A stretch of 64,000 bases of DNA from Paragonimus skrjabini miyazakii (Eukaryota > Platyhelminthes > Trematoda > Plagiorchiida > Troglotrematidae): contig JTDE01021162.1 of NCBI GenBank assembly GCA_014338405.1, positions 1-64,000 on the forward strand. The letters are read 5' to 3'. Under the pieces are notes generated by a model. That model searched no databases. It worked only from the letters and a program-made list of their open reading frames with translations, and was not told where the DNA came from. Made by a program: the position numbers and the translations under genes. Of this stretch, positions 35,576 to 47,380 are shown piece by piece (position 1 is the stretch's first letter; each line of letters opens with the position of its first letter).

Positions 35576-36317
35576 TTGAATGGATTTTCAATCTGGGCAG
35601 TCGGATGCTTAAGACTTATTTTTCGAGACTGCTCAATAACTGAAGCACCATCATCACATCATCATCATCATCATCATAACAGCTATGAGCCTGACCAAAA
35701 CGTACTGTGGCTCGGACTGCCGTTCACTTCAACAGTGACGTGGAATATCCTAGAAGAAAACGTTACAAAGAAGGCTGAACAATATTAAAAAACTAAGCAG
35801 AAGAACTATAAATGGTATGCATACAGGTACGCCGTTGACTGCGACACATCGCCATCTCGGATAGCGTCTCTAACCAGCGGTTTGAGTGATCACGAGGAAC
35901 CCAGCCATGCAGGCGACACCTACCCACTTTGTTCGATGGAGCAGTCAAGGTCTTCATATTTTGTGACCACGTTGTTGTTTGACCACCACGTGGTTCGACC
36001 CAACTGTTGGTGGCCTCAGCATATAATGCCCGGTACGGGTACGTGCAAACTGCACTGAGCGTTTGTCTACGACACTGGTCCTATCTAGTATAAAGCCAAT
36101 GTCGGAGTGGTCGACATGGCTACCACATGTAATCCTGGTCAGAGTACAAGTTCTGATTGTGGAAGGACAGTGCATCACTAATCGGCCCAATTGCCTAGTG
36201 CCTATTTCATCGCAAAAGCTGACATCAAGTGTGTGTTGTTCAGTTTATATCAAGGACCACTGTTACATAAATACTCAGAGTAGACACTTTGTTATGTTCT
36301 GCATAAACATTATTTAG
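35576..36317. other. GC-richer block with a (CAT)n microsatellite
   Basis: A short (CAT)n tract lies at about 35648-35678, read as a His run in one plus frame. From 35820 to 36250 the sequence is clearly richer in G+C than its surroundings, with frames on both strands but no recognised protein. It may be a dispersed repeat not otherwise present in this window. Confidence 0.35.
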
Positions 36318-38018
36318 GCACTACTGGGTAGACCTATATTTTTATTGTCAGGTGTATAAGTTATACTTGAAACTTTTCATCGGGAACAGTGAAGCTATTT
36401 TTACAGATTACATCAGTTAGATTCCATTTTGACCACACATGTGAAACTAGATATATAACAATAAGAGATCACGCATTTATGATTTGAAACTAAATATAGG
36501 CTTGATCAGTTCGGGTAGTTTTGTGAACGCCGATGAAATTTACGATGGTACATTTGAACTGTTAGACCTTGTACTCGTTATTTCCTGGTTCTATTAATCC
36601 GGAGGCCTTCTTACATCATTCAAGCCTGCACACATGGGAGCAATAAACTGGGTCAGAAACAAGCTGAAGAGTTATTCCACTGGTTTGGAAATGCTTCTAG
36701 TGATTACACCAGAAGTATAACCCTTTATTTCAACTTGGACATCAATTTGGAGTGAGCAGTACGCAAGGTTCAACGTTCATGTATCTGATATGTCAGCTAT
36801 ACTTACACCACATATCATTTGTAAACCTTTGTAAACGTACACTGACCGAGTTGGCGTTCACCGGAAATGAAAGCAGCGCACAACAGTTTATTTCTCGTCG
36901 AAATCTCCATAAGTATAATGCAAGTTGAATTTTCGTGATGGTCAACCACCAACTTAATAACCGTTTGTCATTTTTCTCGTTTTCGATGATCCTGTTCGGT
37001 TCAAGCGAACACGTACAATATCATCGGTACTCTTATGCTGACGAAAGGAAAACAAATACTTAGCGACCCGCTAGAATGTAGAACTTAGGCTGATAGATCC
37101 TGTTCCAGTATGATATATCGCATAGCAGTATATATTCTGGGAATCTGTATTTATTGACTGAACGATGATATGTACACCCTTACAATGGTTTCAACTACAA
37201 GCGAATGGTCTTGAAAGTCCACTATGTCTGATAAATCTGTGACCATGCTGTCCAGTTGAATGACGCACAAACCGATCAGTCATCACAAAGTGTCTGGGTG
37301 AAATTCCATAAGAAGCTGTACTTGTTGGCGGATGCGTTAACATCTCCAGTTATTCTGAGATTCAAGCATAAGTATGCCGAGAGTGTTTGCTGTTACAATA
37401 AGTTGTCTCAATAAGTGATAGATATTCCCAAATTTCTGCAGGTATACAGCGTTACTATGAACGGATGTGTTCTATCATGTGATCGATTGGAAGTTTACAA
37501 TTCTGTCTCGGCTCAACACACTATTCACTATCCTCATATATTATGGAACTTTTCTGGTGCTATCTGTTTCACTAGATATCAATAGGGATGGGTCGATCAT
37601 ATGGCCAACAAGAGCGCGGGATCTCGCATAAGCGTACGTTTTTCCCCTGAAGCTGACTGTTGTACGAGAAATTAATCTGCTAACTTCAGGTAGCATGTGA
37701 AACTGTTATTTAGTCTTTCCTGACGCAAATGCTGTTGTAACAACAGAACAATAATGTGTGTCCGAACCTACGTTGTAATAAAGTTTACAACTTTGCACAT
37801 GTATTGATTTCGTTAAGTAAATCGGATTGAGAATGATACATGCCTAAGAGGAACCATGAAATCACCGAAAAATATTTAGTTGATTTTGCCACCTTTGTCT
37901 AGTCCAATATTTTGAGGAGTTATACAGGATTTGGTTGCAATGTGGTTGCTAAACTGAATATTACTGACCCAACTGACAAACGGTCAAATGATGTCTATTT
38001 ATTATCTTCTATTCTTAC
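36318..38018. other. No supported feature
   Basis: AT-rich; no open frame above about 60 codons and no recognised repeat. Confidence 0.45.
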
Positions 38019-38130
38019 GGCTTCGTAGCTCAGCTGGTAGAGTGCTCGCCACGTTTGGGCATTATGTTTCTGTCGCTGGTTTGATTCCAGCCGAAGTCCA
38101 GACTTTTCGCAAATGGATCTCTTCTAAAAA
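38019..38130 (+). repeat. SINE family B copy with tRNA-like head (38019-38099)
   Basis: Acceptor GGCTTCG pairs with CGAAGTC with one G-T pair. The D-arm box is TAGCTCAGCTGGTAGAGTG and the T-arm GCTGGTTTGATTCCAGC has a perfect five-pair stem. The anticodon region is longer than in a true tRNA. Downstream cagacttttcgcaaatgg matches the tail of the other two good copies. Confidence 0.7.
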
Positions 38131-38460
38131 AACATCACTTTCTGTCTAATTGCATACATTTTATTCAGTTCTTTCTCAGGTTTATTAAACTTACCGGCGT
38201 TAGAAACAACACACATGTTTTTATCGTACCAGTTTGTTGTGCCTGCTAATGAGTTGTCCCTCCGCAAATTATTTTCCGTTATATTCTTATTCGGGTTGTA
38301 CTAAGATGCCGAAAAACTCAGCGTTAACCTCACACAGTATTGGTGTTATCGAACTCTACTCTCATGATCTTGGTGCTAGCCGAACATTTTGGTCACAAAC
38401 GTGTATCTGAGTCAACTTTTGACATCCACGTCTCTTTTTCTTTTGTTATACGATTTGCAG

Positions 38461-38503
38461 CAAGAGATCGCCGATCGAAGTTGCATGCCTCACCTGAGGT
38501 GCG
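38461..38503 (+). CDS. Candidate 43-base exon with strong splice sites
   Basis: Acceptor with a long pyrimidine tract (tctctttttcttttgttatacgatttgcag, 38431-38460) and an ideal donor (GTGCG|GTAAGT) flank 43 GC-rich bases. Two frames are open: QEIADRSCMPHLRC and RDRRSKLHASPEV. The splice signals are the best on the plus strand, but the reading frame cannot be fixed. Confidence 0.42.
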
Positions 38504-39565
38504 GTAAGTTGGTGAGAAACTCGGTTTACAAGACTGCGGTGAACCTGCCAGCTCAGACACATGTTCTGAGTACGAATACGAACATTCTTACCATTGGATG
38601 TGGTTTGTAGCCAAGAGGTTGACCTTCGGCACCATCTGTATGACCTACTGCGCAGTTAGCGAGAACGAGTGAATCGTTTTTTGTTACTGTTCTATTGGTT
38701 CCCGCTGGAAGAATTCACTGCAATAGCAAAGACTCTGGGCAAACCTATGCTGGAATCTTGGGATAGCCGGAGGTGTTATTGCACCTGGAAACTGGCACAG
38801 CATCCTATAGAATTAGATATTCTTTGATGACTGTCAACTTTGGATAAGTCGTTAAACCGGACGGCATGATCATAGACATACAAGTCATGTTAGAAAGGGT
38901 AAGTCCATAAATAATCTTTCACGTCGGTCATTCCGGTCGTAAACTCCAAGGATTTTGTAACGAAATAAATGAACACTGGCAGGGTGCCTTACGAACTTGC
39001 CACGTATTGCCCAGCCCTGTTGAATGATCTAGACCGATCCACTACAATTCTACCCAGATGAATAACAAATAAAATGTTTTATTCCTGGGATTGTTGCCCC
39101 ACCATGCACCACTGCCTAAGCAGATCCGCAGAATATGGTTGGGCTTTTACTCTAGAGCTAACTGTTAATTTGTTCTGTGGAGGTCGATATCAACCGAAAG
39201 TGCAGCTTGAGATTGAACTATACTTTATTGACATCACTAAAATGCTGGTTACCAAAATGCCATACGTTGTACACTACACGCATTTGAACACACCAGCTAC
39301 AACTTTTGAGCCTATACGCACAAGCTCTCAGCCACGGAGGAAGTCACATTGTTTGCTGCTGGAGTTTTCGATCTAGGTGGCTAACCTGAGGATCAATCGA
39401 GAACTGTTGTAAGCTGTAAGAATGTTTGCGGGATACAATGCTGCTAACCAACTGAAAGTGAGGTGTATCTTGTTTGCAAAAATGGTTAACCAGAGTTGAC
39501 TACAAACTAAGCCATGTAACTCTTCAATGGAAGAAACAAATAGTATACCACATCGTCTTTTACAG

Positions 39566-39691
39566 ACAACACCGCCAACTGACACAAAGCGTGTACTTGA
39601 ATTTCGTATCCATACTATTCCATCGAAGTATTCTGGACACGTTTTACAATGGACTGTCTCTCTTTTCGATCACTCATTTGCTTGTTCTGTG
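39566..39691 (+). CDS. Candidate exon
   Basis: Acceptor catcgtcttttacag and donor TCTGTG|GTAACA enclose exactly 42 codons, phase 0 at both ends. Reads TTPPTDTKRVLEFRIHTIP, then SKYSGHVLQWTVSLFDHSF. The only frame open throughout that looks like folded protein. Not recognised. A 10-base poly-C tract lies at 39781-39790. Confidence 0.42.
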
Positions 39692-40713
39692 GTAACAGTT
39701 ATATTATTCGTGCTTTTCTGAACGATCCAGGGAATACTACTGGTCTTACTCAAAGCCATAGTAACTGATGCGGACATATTCCCCCCCCCCAGATTATATC
39801 TCGATTATTATATGCTTCCACGTGCATCATACATTTCATTCAGTTTTTAGAGTAAACGTCATCCGGTCGAAGGTTTGATGTGTCAGATTTTGACTACAGC
39901 TGATGCCGAGGAAAGTTTTCCGTGTGACAGAAAACATGCCCATCGGAATCTTCATACGCAACCCCTATACTGATCAGAAACCACCATTCAATTGACGCCT
40001 TGATTAGCACGAAAAATGGGCTGTTTGTTTTCTCAAGAGTCGTACTACAGTGATTCACACACAAACATAATGTGTTTATCTGAAAGATAAATCATGGAAA
40101 ACAAGTCTTTCCATTATACCTTGGTTCTCATACGTTCCCGTATTTCATTCCAAACATTAAAATAAGGAAATTATAAAATGCTTCGGAGTTTCGATTTTTT
40201 TTCTTTTTGTCTGCATGACAAGTAACAGAAATTCTTGTCTCATGCAAGACTGAGCGAAGGCAAATTCGACTGGATAATTGAATGACATACAAGTACCATC
40301 CGACATTGTGTATGATGAGTGTGTTGCTACTATTGTTTGACATTTTTTCGGTTAACTGCTATAAAAACAGAGTTATCAGGCGTTTCAGTCAAGCTCAAAA
40401 CAATACGAATTGCTGAAATGTTCAGAATTCCGTTTTCCTGGCATCGTTCAAAGATCAGCTCCAAAACACCGGCACCAATATATCTAACACAACACTGTAT
40501 CATGCGGTTTTAGTAACTAGCACGACTTCCGTCTGCTAGTTTTGTGAAAACTCAAACATTTGAACGGTGCACATCTTTAATTGAAATCCGTAGAAGAAAC
40601 TAAGGGCACGTGTATGCTGGATTGATTTAAATACCGGCTGCTTTACACGATAAACCATTGTTAAAAATGCACGAAGGAAAGAGGTCGTTCCACACAATAC
40701 CTTTTGATTTGGT

Positions 40714-40772
40714 AGCTTGCACTTATCAGAGTAGCTGGGTGTTCTCAGTCTGCTTATTTCTACGTTAAGCAA
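40714..40772 (-). CDS. Possible short exon
   Basis: Acceptor ttagttgcttaacgtag and donor CAAAAG|GTATTG enclose about 59 bases reading ISRLRTPSYSDKCKLPNQK. Weak evidence. Confidence 0.2.
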
Positions 40773-41059
40773 CTAAAACCGAATTCAGAAGAGACCCAAC
40801 TATGAAATATCTGAAATTTGGCTAGGGTCGAAGTAGCAATAGAAACGGTACAGCCAACTAAATTGATTTAAAATGTGGATAAACTATGCCCTGTTGACAA
40901 AACGTGTGGAAAATTGAAGTCCTTCAAACTTGTGCATAATTTAATGGTCGTTAGCTGTTCATTTTATAATTTATCGTAATGTTTGAGTAGTGTGAGAAAC
41001 GTAGATATTGAACGACAATCAATATTCATCGTAACTGTTTGCGGCGTCATTTTTTCTCC

Positions 41060-41275
41060 GTCACACCCTTCTAAAAAGAGTCTGTATACTCCGGTTTCAC
41101 AGTTAATAGAGGTCGTCAGCCGTGCATACGTTTGCGAAGGCTGGGATTAGAACTCGGACCGCGCTTTCACGATCACATAGCCACTTGCTTCACACTAGGA
41201 ACAACCGAATCACCAGGAACAAATGCACGACCACATTAGTTCGTGAGCAGTAATCCGACCGCAAGTACAACTCAA
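41060..41275 (-). repeat. Degenerate SINE family A copy
   Basis: Minus strand keeps a box B-like gagttctaatcccagc and the caccgaatcggttgttcc part of the left region (as read on the minus strand gtgattcggttgttccta). Tail mostly lost. Confidence 0.45.
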
Positions 41276-41770
41276 TAGTTTGAGAAACGTAATTATGAGG
41301 AAGTCCACATATAAAAGTAGCAATTCCAGCTAGATTTAGGCTAGCGGCGGAGATCCATGTCACCGTGTGAAGTTTGTTCTACCGTCCGAGCTAGAAAGCC
41401 ATTCTAACCAGGTGATTAAAATGTTCCGTGGATTTTGCTTCCAAGCCTTGGTTTTGCGCATCAGGTTGAGAGTGAAAGTGACAGTCAGCTGTTTGTTTGA
41501 ATGCTGACCTGTTGAAACTGTATGTAACTGTTACTTCTAATTCCTGTGATGGTGCCAGCTGTAGAATTCAATCGGACTAGGTTTCCACAAATAACACACT
41601 GTTACAATTATATAGTGTAAGTGCGAGTTAAATGGTAAAGGTAAAACGAATCAAACAGGTCACAAAAAATCACAGAAGTGATAAATATGTATTCGAGAAA
41701 CTCTCGATAATAGTGGATACCTTGAAAGATTCACTGATAAAAATCTGTATTCCGGCACGAGAAGTAGCCG

Positions 41771-41870
41771 NNNNNNNNNNNNNNNNNNNNNNNNNNNNNN
41801 NNNNNNNNNNNNNNNNNNNNNNNNNNNNNNNNNNNNNNNNNNNNNNNNNNNNNNNNNNNNNNNNNNNNNN
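41771..41870. other. Assembly gap (100 N)
   Basis: Exactly 100 N. It cuts the 5' side of the Penelope-like element that resumes at 41871. Confidence 0.99.
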
Positions 41871-42390
41871 TGAGGCTGATGGTGAAATGATTATCCGTAG
41901 ACTTTCAAACGCGGTCGAGAGTGCCTACCCCGCAGCGAGAGTTGTTGTGTCGTTTGACTGCTGCCCGGTACTGGTGTGACGCCTTAAGTATAGTTTGCCT
42001 AAGTCCTCTTCGTCTTTCTGTACCTACTCTATCGCCTGTTGTTGTCAAGCAAGTTGCGCTGGTAGGACCACAAGGCGGTTGTCGGAGAGGATTCGTGAAC
42101 ACATACCAACATGGCCTCACAACGGTTCGGGAAAGCTCATTTCCAGTGCGAGTGACTCCCACTTACTTGACACTGTCCATCGACAAAATCCGAACGATTA
42201 GTTCCGAGTCATCCACAAGGTTTGCCATTCCTGCTCCACAGTTTTAAAAATGTGATCGTTATCAACGGCTAAGGCTACTGCTATCATAATGTACATCCAC
42301 TGCCTGAGTGCCCAAAAGCAATTCGTACAAACCTTCACCCTCCGCTGGTCAGTCATTCCACGGCCACTTGAAACCCGTGCAACCATGAAC
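41871..42390 (+). mobile_element. Penelope-like element, linker and GIY-YIG endonuclease fragment
   Basis: Read with two frame changes, the plus strand follows the C-terminal half of flatworm PLE proteins: IIRRLSNAVESAYPAARVVV (thumb/linker), SLPKSSSSFCTYSIACCCQA, GRTTRRLSERIREHIPTW (GIY-YIG domain core), then FRVIHKVCHSCSTVL and the end region with SAQKQFVQTFTLRWS. Frameshifts lie near 41980 and 42200 and there is a stop at about 42246, so it is dead. The RT part is missing or lies in the gap to the left. The 42391-42540 stretch may be its 3' untranslated part. Confidence 0.8.
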
Positions 42391-42751
42391 CATTCGACAA
42401 TGATGAACGCATGTCTTATGACAGGCACACTCCAACATAATCACCAGTACTCCCACCTTCCCCCGGCAGATTGTGAGCCGTACCATTTCTGTGATTTCTA
42501 ATGACCTTGGCTCTTTATAATTTTCATACATAACTTGCGCTTATCCTACGTAAGTGTAAAAGCCTGATAAAAATGACGGAAGGCGGATGTTTTCAAAATT
42601 GACTTTTTATGAATTCTACGGGAATCTGAAGAAAAATGAAGTAGCACATTATTCAAAAAACCCTTCAGTAATGCTACTAATGCGGTTGATGCGCCGGAAA
42701 AAAATCCGGCTTTCTGTAGAATCACATTTTTGCGACCTAGTGCACCTATCC

Positions 42752-43157
42752 TCAAGTGTCTAAATGCCCGAAAAAGGTTTCGATCGATTTTCTGGATGCG
42801 TGTATTTTCACTATGATTTTCAATTGCCAGTTCAGTTTAATACGGTCGTGCAGCGGTTCAAACACCACGTTTTCGTATCGCCTGATGGTAGTCACTTGGG
42901 GAAAATCACTTATGGAGCCACAAGTTGGCGTAGCAATGAATAAAGGAGATCTATGTAAGGCAGATGTACAGCTGATTGTCAACAATAGAACGCCAGCTGC
43001 AAATGTTTCAAACGATTTCAAAGTGATCTACTCTCAAACACAGTCAGATGTCCTAAAAGAATTATGTAAAGGACAGAGAAGCTTGCTATCTACAGTGAAT
43101 CAAGAAGTAATTGAGCGATTAACAAAGTCGTCTACGATATATATCAGTCAGAGCTGA
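42752..43157. other. Coding-like block, strand undecided
   Basis: At 42830-42950 several frames look coding. On plus, after acceptor ttttcaattgccag (exon start 42832), one frame reads NTVVQRFKHHVFVSPDGS and another continues to 43157 (133 codons from 42756). On minus, 43021-42752 begins MKSFETFAAGVLLLTISC, which resembles a signal peptide. A plus donor-like CTAT|GTAAGG lies at 42953. Only one can be real, and the sequence alone does not decide. Confidence 0.3.
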
Positions 43158-43469
43158 GGGAAGACCTTACATATATGTTCCTGGTCGGTCCGTTTCTGAC
43201 GGAAGCAATTGACTTGGGATTTCATTCTGCTGGAGCTCATAAATAGCGCAGGTGTGACAGCCAAAAAACATGATTTCCGTTACGGCCTTATGTGATACGA
43301 CTGTGGTAATCACGGCGCCGTTGACCTTGGAATAATCGTGACCAAAATACTTTATCTCACTATACAACCACATTGTGATGTGAGTACTTCTGAGACTGAA
43401 TGGTCGCCTCAGGAGAAAACGCAGTAATTGTCTTGTTGACCGTCCGATATAACCTTTTCAATTAATTTC

Positions 43470-43675
43470 AAGTTGAACATCACTCACGATTGATCGCAGC
43501 TGTCGCATCCCCATAGACTTTCCAGTCGGCCCCTTTCGAAAAGAAGTTAAAATCACAACTGTGATTAAACAAAAGCAAAACGCCAATTATGTGCTGCTCT
43601 CCGAAATCCTGGCTGAAGTGTCTAATAGAGGATGAAGTCTAGGGTAATCTGCTGATGGTGTTCAGTTTATGTGAA
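43470..43675. repeat. Two tail-only SINE family A pieces facing apart
   Basis: 43470-43545 is a minus-strand tail (tgatcgcagctgtcgcatcc, cagtcggcccctttcg). About 50 bp further, 43600-43675 is a decayed plus-strand tail (tggctgaagtgtct to ggtgttcagttta). Neither keeps its tRNA-like head. Confidence 0.5.
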
Positions 43676-43711
43676 CTAAACCACTGTATGTCTGCTCAGG
43701 GCAAAACATAC

Positions 43712-43875
43712 CTTTTTCTAAGGCTGTGCTCCCACTTAAGCAGTCGGTTGGTTCAGCATCGTCGTTATTGTCGTCATCATCATGGCTGTCACTATCAACG
43801 ACCACAGTATTGAACCTCTTCAGAACACCGACGTTAGCGGGCCAACAACTATGGATGCCAGAAAAGACCCCACTT
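43712..43875 (-). CDS. Candidate exon with acidic Asp/Asn run
   Basis: Acceptor acgtctcatcccatag, one base plus 54 codons plus one base, strong donor AAAAAG|GTATGT. Reads SGVFSGIHSCWPANVGVLK, then the acidic run DSDSHDDDDNNDDAEPTD. The single entering base fits the two bases left by the DUF4795 exon at 46815-47086 on the same strand, so the two could be consecutive, though other exons may lie between. The acidic run is made of GAT/GAC/AAC repeats and may be slippage-prone. Confidence 0.48.
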
Positions 43876-43988
43876 CTATGGGATGAGACGTAATTGATTA
43901 AAAACTTAGGGACTAAAGTCACACGCTAACTTTCAAGCAGACCACTAATAATTGTTATCCAATTAACCGAACAGCAAGCGTGAGCAAG

Positions 43989-44058
43989 ATGACAGCGTCT
44001 TTCGGGGTGCAGTTTTACGATCAACTCAAGCTTTACGTACGAATCTCTTACATTACTG
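43989..44058 (+). CDS. Possible short exon with ATG
   Basis: ATG at 43989 opens MTASFGVQFYDQLKLYVRI and runs to an ideal donor (TTACTG|GTGAGT). An acceptor-like ctttcggggtgcag also lies inside. Short and unrecognised. Confidence 0.22.
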
Positions 44059-44817
44059 GTGAGTAGTCTAGGACGTGAGTAATTACGTTAATACGTGAAC
44101 TCGGCGATCCGAAACCTCCTTTTACTGTCGCAACCAAGGGTACTCTATCCCCTAGACGAATATGACCAGCATTGTTTGTTTTAACTGTAAATCTCATGGC
44201 TATCACCGGTCGGCTACGGAGTGGGTCAAGTGTTCTCAGCTTAACCGATGTTGAGGTGACATGTTGGATGTTTGATTTTTGATATTCAAAGTGGAACTAA
44301 GAGCAACAGTTAGGTGAAGATTTGCGTAATAAAACACAGTAACTTCGCGGTAATTCGTCCATTCGAGGTGATCATAATAGGTGACTGAGTACACGAAGTG
44401 GCTAATTAATTGTCATCTAAGAGCAGCAATTCACCATATTATTTGTGAGAACTTGAAAAAACAGTAATTGATTCAACTGGATGAATAAATGGAAATTCAA
44501 TGAGCCCCCGTTTATTTGGTGGGTTGTTGAAGTAATGCGACCAGTAATCTGGACCATATACATGCTCCGAAGCGATGTTTCAGTAATTAGTTCGGGTAAA
44601 CTTTCGTGCTGTCAATGTCAGTCTATGTTTTATAACCTGATCCCTCAGTGCAGAAATCGTTAATAATTACTAATAATTTAGCTGTAACGGATGACGGGAT
44701 ACTAAGTGTACGTTCCCTCCGAATAAAACGAGAATGCAAAGTCTTTTTAGGATTTGAAATAATTTTTTACAGTTTAGTTGACAGATCCGACATCATAAAC
44801 CACTTTACTGATGTCTC

Positions 44818-45168
44818 AGCTCAAGTTGAATATCATCCACAATTGATTGCAGCTATCACATTCCCGTAGACATTTCAGTCGGGTGATTTCGGAAATAAAA
44901 GCACTAGCCTCGAATTTCGCTCTCATTAGAACTCGTCAGAAGTGCACGTCCTTGCCTCTGCCAGGACTAGAACTCCGGTTACGCTTTTATGGGGCAGCCG
45001 TGTTGACTACTCTACCAGTCACCTCACATTAGGGACAGCCGATTCATCATATGTGTACGCTCAGCTACTTTCGCTTGTGAGTAATGTTCTGATTGCCCGA
45101 TCATCTCGATAAGGAACAGTTACTGTCTGTTAACTTCAGTCGATGACCCCTCCACTAGGACTTCCTAA
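44818..45168 (-). repeat. SINE family A, near full-length copy
   Basis: Minus strand carries gtcatcgactgaagttaac, the box A and box B regions in decayed form (gagttctagtcctggc), and the tail ending tgatattcaacttgag. Full length but with many substitutions. Confidence 0.7.
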
Positions 45169-45239
45169 ACAGGTCGAGCTCTCCGATCTCATTAAACTTG
45201 TTGGACGATATTTCAAATTACTGTTGAGTAGTCGCTAAG

Positions 45240-45410
45240 ACATGCAGTAATGACGAGCTGCTCTAGTGATAGTGAATTCGAGTCTAGTGCTTCTTTTTAA
45301 AAGGGGTCGACTGGGAAGTCTATGGGAATGTGAAAGTTGCGATCAGTTGTGGGTGGTGTTTAGCTTGAAGTTATAAAAATTCCCGGATTGCTCATCACTG
45401 ATGTCTTATT
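45240..45410 (+). repeat. SINE family A copy, 5'-truncated
   Basis: Plus-strand tail from cagtaatgacgagctgctct through aaaggggtcgactgggaagtc to ggtgtttagcttgaagtt. Together with the minus copy ending at 45168 it forms a second divergent SINE pair. Confidence 0.65.
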
Positions 45411-46460
45411 CACACTGTTCGTCTACTGAGTGTACACATAGCCACTTCAGAGGCAAAAGTTTAGAATTTGTTCAGTGGTCCACCAATCTCTCCTTCTCTC
45501 ATGTGGGTTTAACTATAAGTCAGAATCTCACCCATCTTCTCTTCTAAAAAGTTCTATCAACATGACAAAGTTGAAATGACAACACTGAAATGTTAATCTC
45601 TGGGTAATATTCAGTTAGTCGGCCGTACTGGTTCAAGCTAGAGTCAACAGTAAAGCGTACACTATCTATCATTAAGCAAACCTTATTGAACAAATAGTAT
45701 GAATCTAGGGAGCATAAGACACTGTGAGCACAGCATAAACATGAGTAGCACCATGTATAAACAATTTGCATGCACTTTGTTTAGTCTAACTACACCTCAT
45801 CCACTAATAATTGGATATCAAGGTCAGTGCGATCGAACCGTGTTTTCTGATTTTTCATATTTCTGCAAAAAGTGAATCTTCTTAGGTAAACTTCAGTAAA
45901 GCATTACAAAATCATACGTGACTCTATAAGAATTTAGTTTTTAGACGCTGTCTCTATTTGAAAGAAAACCTCTAAACCATTGTGGTGAGTTTATCATCGA
46001 ACTAGAAAGACGTTTTGACAACCAGTCAAGAATATTGAGCTACTGCACCAACAGAAGCATAATTAATTCAACCTTCATGACTTAGAGTAATAAAGAATTA
46101 TTAATTTCATTTGCTGGTCCTTTGCATCAGTAAAATCATGAAGCTGTATCCGGCTAGGTTCCAACCGGAAACCTAAGAGGCAGTTTTTTTGGGTGATTTC
46201 TGGAACTTTAAACAAGACTTCTGTAAACTCAATTTCACTAGTTCAAGGACACTGGTTGGTATCTGCAGTTACTCCGTTTTTCCATTAGTGTTAGTTCAAG
46301 CGTGTGGTGAAATCAAATCAAGACTAGCCTTTATGTTGCAAACAGTATTCCATGCAAACTAAAATCTTTGCTTTCACAACAGCGACAACTAATTAACTAT
46401 TTAACTAATTCTTATATATATCAGCGCAGGTCTTAAGGGCATGATTCTAATCTTCTGTAA
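45411..46460. other. No supported feature
   Basis: AT-rich. A minus frame at 45544-45771 is not supported by splice sites. Confidence 0.4.
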
Positions 46461-46461
46461 C

Positions 46462-46580
46462 GGCCACGTAGCTCAGCTAGTAGAGTAATTGCTGCGTGTA
46501 AGCGCGTTGTTTCTGTCGGCGTTTCGAATCCAGCGGAAGTTCAAATTTTTAGCATTTGGGTCTCTTCAACACACGAAATC
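46462..46580 (+). repeat. SINE family B copy
   Basis: tRNA-like head at 46462-46541: box A cgtagctcagctagtagag and box B gtttcgaatccagc. The acceptor pairing is partly lost. The downstream aaatttttagcatttgggtc parallels the copy at 38019. Confidence 0.65.
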
Positions 46581-46814
46581 CGCCAAAAGGTTTGCCATTA
46601 ACACAACTATTTTAGTGATGAACTATTTCTCACATATGTACAATTCAAGTAATCATACGTTGATTTTCTTTAAAATCTGGTTTACCGTGTATGTACATAA
46701 CTACTTTTTGGGGGAAAATTTCTGTTTCCGAGCGAAGTTATACGACCAATTTGCGATATACAAAGTCTATGTGCATAGAACATCTTTACAACTAGCTACA
46801 GGTAAGGCACTTAC

Positions 46815-47086
46815 TCGAGGCCTATAGGGATCTGCAGTGGTCTGTCACATGATATACAATGATAGTGTTGCATCAGACCTCGTCTCAAACCGGCGGCTTC
46901 ATCGGAAATTTGGGTCACCGGAGGAACTCCAATGACTGGGCTAACGGAATGTATCGAACGAACGCGTACCGCCAACGCTTTAAAACGTTTCTCCAACCAT
47001 TCGCGGAGCTGATCAAATTCATCGCGATCCAGTTTAACCTGCAGACCTTCTTCTAAGGCGTTGATCAAGTTGCGTATTTCTTCTTC
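46815..47086 (-). CDS. Exon of a DUF4795 (QRICH2-like) protein
   Basis: Acceptor cttttatgcccatcatag, 90 codons plus two bases from phase 0, donor CTCGA|GTAAGT. The product starts EEEIRNLINALEEGLQVK, continues LDRDEFDQLREWLEKRFKAL (helical, coiled-coil-like) and then has SDEAAGLRRGLMQHYHCISC followed by DRPLQIP. The order of helix, DEAAG.R, HC.SCDRP is the hallmark of the DUF4795 domain of QRICH2-type proteins; human QRICH2 is a sperm-flagellum protein. The role here, in cilia or sperm, is inferred from that family. The residues CxxCDRP are intact. Other exons should lie on the same strand on either side. Confidence 0.82.
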
Positions 47087-47380
47087 CTATGATGGGCATA
47101 AAAGCGAATGACACAATACGTTTAAGATGGAAGTATACCGTAAGTAGAAGGGATACATGTGGCGCTGTTCTGATGAAAACATGGACATGTGGCTTTCAAC
47201 TGTGTCCAATAACAGTAAGCAAACTTGAAAGCGATTGAGTTTGTTGCTGTCTTACCTGTACTATGATCGTCAAAGCTGTCTGCGTTTATCGACTAGTTTA
47301 CAACAACACACTGATAAAGTCGAAAAACTTGTGTACGACTGCATTACTACTCTGACGTGCAGTTGCCAGATTGTCTTCAG

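Noticed and set aside
35576..35788. His-rich protein
   Set aside because: The His run is a (CAT)n microsatellite read in frame; no support for translation.
46489..46827. 112-codon plus ORF
   Set aside because: Starts inside a SINE head and ends opposite the DUF4795 exon; a chance frame.
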